A stretch of DNA of 64,000 nucleotides, from positions 9,052,001 through 9,116,000 of the forward strand of contig NC_090947.1 in NCBI RefSeq assembly GCF_040807025.1. Direction: 5' to 3'. The notes beneath the pieces are model-generated. The model was not told where the DNA came from. It ran no database searches and was given only the letters and a program-made list of their open reading frames with translations. Of the stretch, positions 51,701 through 62,044 are shown piece after piece; within the stretch, counting starts at the first letter, position 1, and every line of letters starts with the position of its first letter. This DNA is from Struthio camelus (Eukaryota > Chordata > Aves > Struthioniformes > Struthionidae). The translations under genes and the position numbers were made by a program.

Positions 51701-53559
51701 AGCCTGTCTGCAGCAAGAAATTGTTATGGAATTATTATGCAATGATGTCTTTGGTTTCTCAAGGCAACAATCTTGGGAAAGGAAGTGACCTCCTTCCTTA
51801 TTTAGGGTTTAAACTTACAGTTAACCAGTGGGATAGGCAACTCTGGAGAATAATGGGGAGCATATGCATGTAGATAATAAAGGCTCGGGAGGGGAGTTTA
51901 TGTTGGTGAAAGGAAGAATGGAAGCAACAGGATGAAGGGCATAATTTCAAATTGCACAAGTGTGGGCTCTTGACAATCCACATCGTCAGGCTCTGTGACT
52001 GTTGTGGTGACTGTGAGAGAAGAATGTCCACTTCTGTGATAATGATGACTTGGGTTTTTTGTGTTCTAGAGACTTGTGGCTGAGATTTTTGCCAAGAAAA
52101 CTAGCAAGAGGCTGTGGGGTGCATACAACATTAGAAAAGACTCTTTGAGCCTTATTTGCCTATGTGCCAAACTGACAAAATGGGAAGTAATAAAATGACT
52201 GAAATGACTGTTGCATTATGGTACTGACAGTTGGATTACAGTAAACTAGTAAAATATTACTGGGCTGTGATTATTGCTGTGCTTTGGGAGATTGAAACTC
52301 ACCTTTATTGCAGCTTCCTTAGCAAGCAAGGATCTGCTAAAGGAAGTAGCAGCGCAAATTATGCAAAGCATTCACTGCATATAATTTTACTGCAGTTTTA
52401 CAGAACAGATATGCTAACATTACCAGATGCTGTCTTTAGCAGGTGGGTGCTGAACATCAAATCTGCAAGTGACCCTTTCAAAATTTGGGATCCCATAGGC
52501 CCAGGCTAATTGGAGGAGAGAAGCTGAAAGGCTGCTTTCTTTAGCTGTATATCAAGCTTGTAAGGAAATGAGTTTAGAAGATCTTTTTTTGGGGGGTACC
52601 AATCTGGAATTCACATCCAACTCTGAAAGTTATTTATGTGACAAAAAGATATATTACTGTAACTCATGTGTGGCAGACACCTGAGCCTGAGGGGCAAAAC
52701 TTTGATATCACTGCACTGATATTTTTTAAAAATTCAGACCATCTCTGTAGTGAAGTGATGGTTAAATGTTGTTTTAGGCTTTCTAGAGGACTCAGTGCCA
52801 AATCCTACATACAGTCTCAAACAGCAGTCTTACAGGATAGTGTCTTTTGTGTCTGATGATTCATCCCTATGCCTAATTAGGAAAGGAGAAGGGAAACTTA
52901 TCCAAGTTTTGTCTATGGAGAATAGGCAGAACACCTAATTGGATGCAGCTATTTCTATTTTTTTCCCATTTCACAGAGATGTATTTTATGGAAACTCCAG
53001 GATTTCCCCCATCTGACTAACATTGCTGCTGCTCAGCAGTTTTCGCTACCTTTTCTAACACAGGATCATAGCGCTGATGGCAGAAGCATCAGCCCAGGTC
53101 TCTTTGCTGAATGTACACAGAGAGCTAGACTGTGAGAAGTCTGATACCTGAGCAGCAGCCTCAGTGCCTGCAAATATTGCTGGGAGAGTGTTTTTTAGGG
53201 TTGTTGGGGGAACACGCTGCAACTGTAGCACCTTTTTAAATGCTGCATGTCCATCTCCAGAGAACCAGCTCCAAGTTTGGGCAGCTGCAGCTGGTGAGTT
53301 CCTTTTCTCTGTGGGGTTTAGCAGCTCAAGTACACACTGTACTGGCATGGCCATATCCCTTCTGTTTCTCAAGCTAATGCAGCCCTTGCTATTTTTGGCA
53401 GCTCTGTACTGAAGATAACACCTTTGGTGCTTTCATCAACAGTCTCACGATATTTTCACCCATCTCTTCTTGGGTTTAGATGCTGTAAGCATCCACAGTT
53501 TGGTCACTTCTACCAGGAGGGGGAATGAGCTGTTAATGCTAGCATTGGCACAAGAACAA

Positions 53560-53805
53560 ATGGGTTTCTGTTAGGCATGAATAAATTTAGGCTGGGAAGT
53601 AGGTGGATTTGCTTAGTGCTTAGAACAATGAGCTTCTGGAATAGCCTTCCAGTGGTAGCAGAAGGGCAAAAACCCAAACTGCTTTTAAATGGAGCAATTC
53701 CTTTCCTTTCCCACTGAAAGGGGTTGTGTGAGGGAACAGCCAGTGGTAGCTGTGGGCTGGACTTGCTGACTCAGGAGGTCCCTTGCAGTCCTTCCCCACC
53801 CCTCC
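53560..53805 (+). repeat. CR1 LINE 3'-end fragment
   Basis: 'gagcttctggaatagccttcca', then 'aaactgcttttaaatggagc', then 'gggctggacttgctgactca', then 'ggaggtcccttgcagtcctt' follow in order the 3' region of bird/reptile CR1 ('ggaatagcctcccaa..', '..gggctggacttgatgacct..gaggtcccttccagccct'). There is no terminal (ATTCTATG)n. The copy is diverged and 5'-truncated, as most CR1 copies are. Confidence 0.7.
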
Positions 53806-56020
53806 GTGCGTGTGCAAGTGGGTCAAGGGAAGAGTGATGATACCTTCCCTCCTCTTTGCGAGGTCACACTGGAATAGCTGCAATCTGGCTCTTTTAGAAA
53901 CCAACAGGAAACATTTGGTCAGCTGTGACAAGACCTTGGGATGCAAACTCCATGTGTTTAGTTCTAAGGAAATATAATTTGAAACACATTTAAATCAGAT
54001 CCCCTTCCCCCCGCCGTCTGTCTGTCTTGTAGCTCATTTTACATTTTAACACACAGGAGTGGAAGAAACTAGCAAGGAGCAAGCCTGATATGATAGGCAT
54101 AGTTAGAAGTACTTGCTTATTGAAGAGCAGCATTTTTTCTCCTGGGAGCATACATATATACTTGGTAAGTATATCCATGTCAGAAGGGCTAACAAATGTG
54201 TTCTAGATAACCCTGCTGACCGGCATGTTTCTGCTGCTGTTATGTCTCTTACTGATAAATTGAACAATATGTGAATAATCGGAGTCTTCAAAATTATATT
54301 ATTTCTACTGAGGGCAGAAGTACCTCACTGCAGTATCTCATATACAATGACTTACATGCAGTAGTTTAAACATTGCTCAAGAATGTTACTAAATAATTTG
54401 TAAAATCCTTTGGTTACCCATGCTAAACGGAAAACTTAGTTAATTACACAAGAGTACACAGTGAATTCATTCTGAAATTAGAGCCTGTTGTGGCTTATTC
54501 AAAACAACTTTCTTGCAATCAGAAGTAGCTTACTAAGTTTCGCCTGGATATATAGTAGACTGCAATTGCTGAAGCCTCTGACTCCTCTTCTATTAGTAGC
54601 ACAGCTGTGTTCTCCTTTCTTCCTTGCCAAATGTTGGTAAGATGTGTTCTTTTTATCATCGTACTTTCTTCACTTGACCTTGCCATTAACATTTCATAAC
54701 GTTGAGAGGAGAGAGAGAGGAAAAAGTATATCCTAATTCTTGTGTATATTCTAACCTGTAATGCTGGAAGGAACTTATGGTACTTGTAAAAGAGTTCATT
54801 TGTGTAGTACTAGAGGCGAGAGAAGTAGCTAGCAATAATGCTGTGCACCAAGTGCGTGGTAAATGAGGGACAGCTCTGATGGAAGAGTGGCATTTTTGCT
54901 GTCTTCTAGCTTATAATGTTACTGAATGTAGAACAGCATTGTGCTCAATAGTACCTGGAGGTGAGAGCTGTTCTTAGCACTCTGTTGGACTATGGACTAA
55001 GTAACAGGAGAAAGACCTTCCTCTGAAGAGTCTGAGGTTGAAATGAAGATAGCTAAATATTTTTATATATATATTTTTTTATTTATATTATGAGCTTATT
55101 TTTAATATCTTTGAAAATAGCTAAATATTGCAAGTGAGTATTCAAACATGTATTATTCAAAAAAGTTATGCTAATAAGTTGCACTGTTCAGTGTATATTT
55201 AAAAGAAACCTGTGAAATAAATTATACTGACGCTGCATAGGATACATCTATGTGCTATAGTAAATTTTATGAAAGTAATGAAACCTTAGTGGCATGAAGT
55301 TTCAGTGGAGCTTTGTCTCTAGCTTTTACACCCCTGTTGAGAAACAGAATGGCTACCATTTTCTTTTACCTGCAGATTACAGCCTATGTGCAAACTAATG
55401 AGATTCTATTGTTGTTCAATGTCCCCTCTGGAATTACTGCTTCTTAGACCCAGAGGGTTCCTTCCCCAGACAGTTACGCTTGTTCTGTTGTTTACGGCAC
55501 CGGTTGACTTATTTGCTATTACCATTTTAAATTGATTGAAATGATCAATGCAACAATGTAATCTTTCATGATTACAGTCCAACATAGGCCTCCGTGCCTA
55601 CTGGTTATGTTTATCAGAGAAGCATCTGCAGTTTCTCTCCCATAAAAGCCTTGCTCTTGGGATGAACTGTCCACAGTGCCACCTCCTTCTCATCTTCCAA
55701 AAATATCCCAAAAGCTCTTCAGTAGCTTGTGACCGCTGCCCATTACCTTCATCAGCACAGTCCTAACTTTTCCTAGAGCTCTCTTGCCAGTCTATATCAA
55801 TGTCTTGACCTGTTATTTCTCTAGAAATTTCTCTGACAAGATGGTCATCTGGTCCTATGTTTGTGCAACATGGGGCACAGTGGGACCTTTGCCCATGGCT
55901 GAGCCTTCTAGTGGTACAGTGATACAAATAAATCATAATCATACTTGACCACTGCACTCGCTTGAGGGCAGATTTCAGCAATCATTGCTAGCACTTCTAC
56001 CCTGCTGTTTGTGCTGTCTA

Positions 56021-56039
56021 TTTTTTTTTTTTTTTTTTT
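56021..56039. repeat. Poly-T homopolymer, 19 nt
   Basis: An uninterrupted T run in AT-rich unique DNA. Confidence 0.9.
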
Positions 56040-59000
56040 ACTGTACTATACCCTTCAGTCTTAACCTGCACAGCTGAGATCATCTGTTATTGCTAAAGTA
56101 ACTGAGCTATTCTTTCTCTGCTCAGAAGCTCCCCTTTAAACTGAGTATTTGATGTTGCGGTTTCCTCTTTTGTAATGATCGTCCTCGTTGTTAACTCAGT
56201 AGCCAGTGTTCTTATGCCATCCTTGCCAAGACTTATTGGTTGATAAATTAGTCATCTATGCTTGTACCTCCTGAGCTTGTCTTGTTCATATTCTATCTGC
56301 AGCAGAAATATTCCTCTTTCTATTTAACCAGTAAACAGTTTGCCTTTGTAAGGAAAAAAAATATCCAGACACCATCTGCTCATTCATTACAGGACCAAAC
56401 TGGATTCTTGGAATAAGTGTTAGATATTTGATGGTAGGCTGCTTCACTTCTTTTGGAATCCAGAAATTTTCCTTCAAACCCAGTAAGGCATGCTCCTATA
56501 GTGCTCACTGAGGTAAAGCTCTCTAAGATCAATAATATAATGCCTTCCAAAGACCAAGTTCATTAAAAACATATTCTATATAGAGACTTTCCCAAGTGAA
56601 GCGATACGCTGACATTATTATTTTCTCAGATGGTATCAGAAAAGGAATTTGATTGTGCTGAATGGTTATATCTTTACTACTGAGTTAATAGAACCCGGAC
56701 TAGGAGCTAGGATTTCCTGACTGGCTATTAAGTATGAATAGCCAAGACTATTATCAGCAGTTTTGCCTCTGAAGCCTTTCTGATTTGAAATGTAGCGTTA
56801 GACGGAATTCCATCCCATATGCTCGCTGACCCCCATCCTGATAAAGGAGTGATGAATTTAAAAGCTCTGGGCAAATAATATCTCCAGATATTATTTGGAT
56901 TTTACTTATCACCCAGACTGAAGGGATGTACCTTGCATGATATGAGTTTGCCCCCTAGCTAGTCTTGAAGCACTGCTATCAGTGGTTTCCTGAGTGTTTC
57001 TGACTTGGGAGCTTTCAATTTCTTTCATTGGATACAGATGTTGCTATGATAATCCATAGTTCTGATGTTTTGGTTTCAGACATCTGCAGTGCAATCTCTT
57101 TGGGATTATTTCACGGTGTCTTTCAAAGATGAAAGTGGTTTAAAAAAAGCAGCTGTCTGTCTTAGTGGGGTATTTCATCTGGAGCTGATTATGCTCTGTG
57201 AACAGCATGTGACTACCTGGAGGTTTGTAGCTGTTTTATAAAACATAGCTTCTGAGTTACATATCCATGAGGGATTGGGAGACTAAGCATGCCTGCTTGA
57301 AACGGTGTTACATGATTATTTCTGCTGCAGACTTCTGCTTGACCTAAAAGGACTTTAGAAAGTTCTTGCCCTAGATAAGCTTTGTAGAATGAGCTTATCT
57401 TTATTTTCCCCCTCAAAAACTGGACAGTAAAAATAAACATGGACAGTTGCAGGGAGTGGGTATTTTTACCATTCATTGTTGCTCGACTTGTCTATTTCTG
57501 TAGTATAGTGGAAGCTAGCTCCTGGATTTTATCTTTTAATTGTATGGTCATTCTAGTCTTTGTTCTTTGCTCCCAAAATATTTTGAAATTTTTTTTTTTT
57601 CTTTCTGATATAGATGCACTAACATGCCTGGTCCTTTGATCTGTTTATATATTTATGGGGATAAAACAGGAACTACTATTGGTCGAAAGGTTCTAACGAT
57701 ATCTGGTGATGAGGAATGGCTGACCTAGACAGTGTAGAAAGCGTCTAGGAAAGCGAGTATCAAGGAAGACCCAATCTATATAGAAAACTGGGACCATTTT
57801 CTCCATAGACCCAGATAACGGAGAAATCTTAAGGCGTGATTTCTGTTATTTTTCACACTGTCATCCTCATCCCATGGGTTTGTGTCTTATACTTGTTTTA
57901 TGCCATCACATGCTTAGATTTTGATCTTCCTCAAGCACCACCTGTTTGTCCAGCATAAGGTGTTCTTTTTTCAGATTCAAAACACTACTGCTATAAAATG
58001 ATCTGCATTGCAATGATTCATAAAACTGCTTATGCTTTCTAAATTAACAATGATAATGAATTCAGAGACAGATTCCAGCCCCCATTAGTGCTGGTTTTCT
58101 AAAGAAAATTACATGAAGCAGAGAAAACTTGTATCTTCCTGGAAATTCATGTGGTATCCAGACTTGGACTAGAAGGAAGAAGCTGACATAAATAAAAAAG
58201 GAATATCCAGGAAAAAAAAGGAGAAACATCTTATTTCCTCAGCAGCAAGACATGCACCGAAAGACAACATATCTATTTTGGGATATTAGAAGTCTGTTGG
58301 GCAAAATGCGTGCTAAGATTACTCAGTATCTAAACTTGTATCGGAAGTCAGTCAACTTCAATGCTTTCAGACTCCCGAAGCCATGGAATGAATACAAAGC
58401 AGCAGGTTAATCTTCTGGTATCTCTTTGAAGTTATTTTTATCTTTGCAAATATTCTTCATGTTGGTGGTTTACCCTGGGCATGCTGGACTGAAGTATAAG
58501 AGATACTACTTACTCTAAAGGAACGCACTAACAGTTCTTTTCATGGCCCAGGCTGTCTGCTGGTGTATGCAGCACACCAGTGCTGATTTACACCCGGTCA
58601 CAATCTCATTCTGAATCTTTCAACAGTGCTCCTCTTTGTTTATTGTATGTACGCACGTCCATTTTCTTTGTCAGTATACACTCCTTCAGTAGCATTTGGA
58701 TCTCACCTGCATAACCGTTACTGTTACAAGTTGGCTACTACTTCTGACCCCTTCACAGTTCACCACTTTGTCAGTAAAGATGAATGGGTCACAAGGACAA
58801 AAGAAAGGAAAACTGAGGCACTGCAAGGAACTTGTCTGTTGATTAGAGATGTCAGGAGGGAGCAGAGAAGGGCCTAAAGCTCCGGAGAAGGCTTCAAGCA
58901 TGAGCGTTAAGGGAAGGGTTAATGGGAAGGGCTCTTCTCAGCCCTCTGCAGCATACGAGGACTGCTAATTGTGCCTTATCTGTGCATGGGCAGAGCTTCC

Positions 59001-59940
59001 CAAGGAAGGGAGAATTGCCTGCCTCAGTAGTTTGGAGAAGAACAAACTGATCCATGTGCTGCTTCTCTTGTCTCCCAGAATCTCATCCAATTCTTGCTCT
59101 GGGCTGCCAGTTTTCAAGGCAATTTCACTCTGCGTGAAGCTCTTAGGACAATTTGAATATTTCCAAACTCAGCTTCTTGCAATTGTTCATACTGTAAGAG
59201 GGAGTTTTTATGTTATCTCGGTCACAAAATTACGTGCTTGCTCTTTGCCTGCCCCAATGACAAGGAGAAACGTGATGGCTTACAGTGCGATAGCTCATGA
59301 CAGGTGAACTCTGGCTAAGGCCGTTGGAGGTGCCACCTCTCCCTGTTGCCTGCCCCATCTTTCTACCAGAAACTAGTTCCCTCCTGTAGCAGAGCTGACA
59401 GCAAGGATGCTGCGCCCCTGCTTCAGGTGTCAAGTTTACACGCTAGCACTTCAAACTCCTGACAGAGGTAAAAATACCTTCAGGTAAAAATAGCGTGAAC
59501 TGGAGGTGGTGAGGAGGTGCTCCCTTCTCTGTGGAGGGGCACGAGGCAGAGCGCTGGGGGACTTAAACCACTGCACTGAGACTGGCCACAGCTCGTTTGT
59601 CGAAGCTTTGAACGGCCGTGGCGTTCATGAGGCAAGTGGTGCACACGCTTTGCTGCCAGGGTAGGCAAGCACAAGCGCAGCGGGTTGAGGGTGACCCAGG
59701 TGCTGTGCTGTTGCTCGTTAGGCAGCTGGTGGGGGCTTGTCGGTACCTTGCGCAGCGTGTGAGCCTGGGTGCACCTGTGACTAGGAAAAAATGACTCCAG
59801 CTTTGCTGTGTGAATTATGCATGTGAACCCCATGGCTGACAGTTACCTTAGAAAAAAACGTTGGTCCATTTTTTTTTCTTCCGGGCTTATTTATGTAAAT
59901 GCATGACTTTGGCAATGGGGTTTTGTAAATATGAGCATTC

Positions 59941-61030
59941 CGAATTGTAAAGCGGGATGGGAAAGATGGACGTCACCCACGAGGTTACTAATTAGTCTTA
60001 GGCTAGAGCACCGTGCCGCGCTCGAGGTCAGGAGAGGAAACCAAACGCCCCAACGGGCTAGGCAACAGCGGGGCAAGAAACCAGCCGGGGGCTGACAGAG
60101 GGACAGCGCGTGGCGCTGCGGCCAGCGAAAGCGAGTATGATTCCGCGATGCGGAAGCCCGAGGGGCCGCGCGCGACAGCAGGAGAAAATCCTCTCTTTCG
60201 GTATTTGGGGGTGGGGGAGAGGCCGCCGCCGCCGTGAGGACAGGCGGCAGCAATGGCGGCTGCCTCAGCGCAGCACAACGGACAGCGGCCGCGCCAGCCC
60301 CGCCCCGCCCCCCGCGGCGGGAAAGGCAGGTCGGCGCGCATGCGCCTCCTCTGTGTGTAGGGGGGGCCGGGGGACGCGCGCGTGCGCTCGCGGCCGTTAG
60401 CCGCCCGCCCTCGCGCTGAGGTAACGGCCTGCCGTAACGGCGGAGCGAGGAGCCAGACGGGCGGGGAGCCGCCTGCCTGCTTGCTTGCCCCCGCCCCGCC
60501 CGCCGGCTGCCGGGCCCCGCTCTGCCCGCAGGCGCAGCCCGTCGGCGGTGCGGGCCTTTCTCCTCCTTCTTCCCCTTCCCCCCCCCCACCCGGAGCCGCG
60601 CTGCCCCCCGGCCGGCCGCCCCCGCGCCGCCCTGGGGCGCTATGAGCCATGAAGCCGCCCGGCAGCAGCTCCCTGCGGCAGCCTGGCTGCGGCCGCCGCC
60701 TCCCTACCGCCTGCCGCCCCCCGCTCCTCGGCCGCCTCGTCTCGTTGCTGCTGCTGCTGCTGTTCCTCCGTGGCTCCTCCTGCCCCGGGGCCGGCGCGGC
60801 TGCGGCGGCCGCCGGTGGGTATGACGGTGCGTGCGCGGCCCGCTGCCCCTCTTCCCCGGCCTCGCCCTCTGGCGAGCCGCCCGCCGTGGGCTGGCAGTGC
60901 GCGGGTGCTCCTTGGTGTGCGTGTCTGGTGCTGCGGGCGGGAAAGGGCTGGGGGGCTCGGGCTGGGTCGCGTGTGCTCGCTTGGTTGCAAAACGCGAGGA
61001 GAAAGGTGTGTGGGGGGGGGGGGGACACTC
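59941..61030 (+). promoter_or_regulatory. ADAM23: CpG island, ADAM23 promoter
   Basis: A GC-rich, CpG-dense block spans the ADAM23 first exon. Motifs visible upstream of the ATG are a CRE/ATF-like GGACGTCA near 59968, a YY1-type CAATGGCGGC at 60251-60260, repeated CCCCGCCCC Sp1 boxes around 60299-60311 and an NRF1-type CGCGCATGCGCC at 60335-60346. No TATA box is evident. The likely start site lies somewhere between about 60250 and 60600. Long Pro/Arg/Ala-rich open frames on both strands here result from composition. Confidence 0.8.
60649..60814 (+). CDS. ADAM23: ADAM23 exon 1: signal peptide
   Basis: The ATG (purine at -3) starts MKPPGSSSLRQ, nearly identical to the beginning of mammalian ADAM23. 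An Arg-rich stretch and a Leu-rich hydrophobic core (residues about 31-40, encoded partly by a CTG repeat) form the signal peptide, followed by a Gly/Ala-rich tail. The donor is probably CCG|GTGGGT at 60814/60815, leaving one base that makes Asp56 (G|AC) with exon 2. A second donor 12 nt downstream (ACG|GTGCGT after 60826) keeps the same phase and would add four residues. ADAM23 is a membrane ADAM whose metalloprotease domain lacks the catalytic zinc motif. In neurons it binds LGI1 and interacts with integrins and potassium channels. Another ATG 7 nt upstream, in a different frame, opens an overlapping short frame. Confidence 0.88.
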
Positions 61031-61817
61031 TGCTGGAGCCCGCGCCGCTGCTCTCTTTTAAGTAGAGGATGGTGTACGTAGAAATGCGCTGGTGAGGTAT
61101 GCGACAAAAAAAAAAAAAAAAAAAAAAAAGACCCTAGGTGGCTTTTGCGTGTGTCAGTGTGTGCGCGCTTGGGATCCGCCAGGGAAGCTAAGCTGTTCGT
61201 TTGGCGTTGGGTGTTTGTGCGTGCTTTTTGGTTATTTGCCTTTGACTGGGACTCAGGTGGCACGTGGAAGGTGGACGTTGGTTGACTGCATCTTGAAATT
61301 TGAATTGGAAAGGATACAGGTTTTCAGCTGAAAAAGACGCTGAGGAGAAGGGCTCTTACTATTATGTATAAAGGAAATCGATTACCATTCGGTGCACATG
61401 AACTCTGAATTCACGTTGTCTTAGGGAGCGTGCAGAGTATTCCTAGCCTTTTTGAAGATGTGTATGTGGTTTTGTGTGTGTGTCTCAGAAGAAAAGAGAA
61501 CTTAGCTAGCAAACGAGTGTGCAGGGGATGACTGCATATCCATTAAAAGTTCTTTTCCTCTTGGAGGCTGAAAGGTATTAAAATATTTATAATCAATGGC
61601 TGCATGTAAAAACATACAGGTGTTTAAATAAGTAATGCTATTTCTGAAATCAGTTTATGTGTGGAAATGAATCAAGTCTAGCTCAGTGAGTAAGCTCTAT
61701 TTGCTTGAGTGAATAATAAAATATTAGACTATTGTAAGATAAAATATATAGCTTTATTGTATGGAGATAAACATATTCTGCAGTCCGATTTATGGCTGGT
61801 CTATCTTTCTTCCTCAG
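60815..61817 (+). other. ADAM23: ADAM23 intron 1
   Basis: A short 1-kb intron beginning inside the CpG island. It contains a 13-G run (61012-61024) and a 24-A run (61106-61129). The remainder is unremarkable up to the polypyrimidine tract and acceptor 'tctttcttcctcag' at 61817. Confidence 0.8.
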
Positions 61818-62044
61818 ACCTGCATTGGAATGAAACAGCAGGTAGTATGGAGGGAGCACTGGCAGAGGAAGAGCATACATTTCAACAGAATAAAAGCAGT
61901 AATAGTAAAAACAACAGCCACAGCAACGCAATCCAGAAAGAAATCACACTGCCTTCAAGACTGATCTATTATATCAACAGAGACTCTGAAACCCCTTACC
62001 ATATCCTGGATACTAGAGCAAGGCACCAGCAGAAACACAACAAG
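61818..62044 (+). CDS. ADAM23: ADAM23 exon 2: start of the prodomain
   Basis: This 227-nt exon enters in phase 1 and exits in phase 0 at the donor AACAAG|GTAGGA. It encodes residues 56-131, beginning DLHWNETAG and including QKEITLPSRLIYYIN and the closing ARHQQKHNK. These match mammalian ADAM23 closely and open the reprolysin-type propeptide domain. N-glycosylation sequons are visible at NET, NKS and NNS. The middle, rich in Asn and Ser, is more variable than the end. The prodomain continues in exon 3, which is not in the window; the metalloprotease-like, disintegrin, cysteine-rich, EGF and membrane segments also lie to the right. Other ADAMs (ADAM22, ADAM11) share the family fold but not this N-terminal sequence. 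Confidence 0.95.

Larger units (their letters stand above)
49001..59940. other. ZDBF2-ADAM23 intergenic region, right half
   Basis: No supported gene. Contents include a 15-A run at 49889-49903, a CR1 LINE 3'-end at about 53560-53805 and a 19-T run at 56021-56039. Near 59.3-59.5 kb, shortly before the ADAM23 island, lie a GAGGTG-C-CACCTC palindrome and a duplicated MEF2-like motif. The rest is AT-rich unique sequence. Confidence 0.55.

Noticed and set aside
59891..60589. 232-codon minus-strand open frame upstream of ADAM23
   Set aside because: Pro/Arg-rich CpG-island artefact with no domain.
60003..61028. 341-codon open frame on the minus strand across the ADAM23 CpG island
   Set aside because: It is Pro/Ala/Arg/Gly-rich, follows from the GC composition, overlaps the ADAM23 first exon antisense, and has no recognisable domain.
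60640..61263. 207-codon minus-strand open frame antisense to ADAM23 exon 1 and intron 1
   Set aside because: Composition-driven, including a Gln run complementary to the CTG leucine repeat and a Phe run from the poly-A tract. No conserved features.
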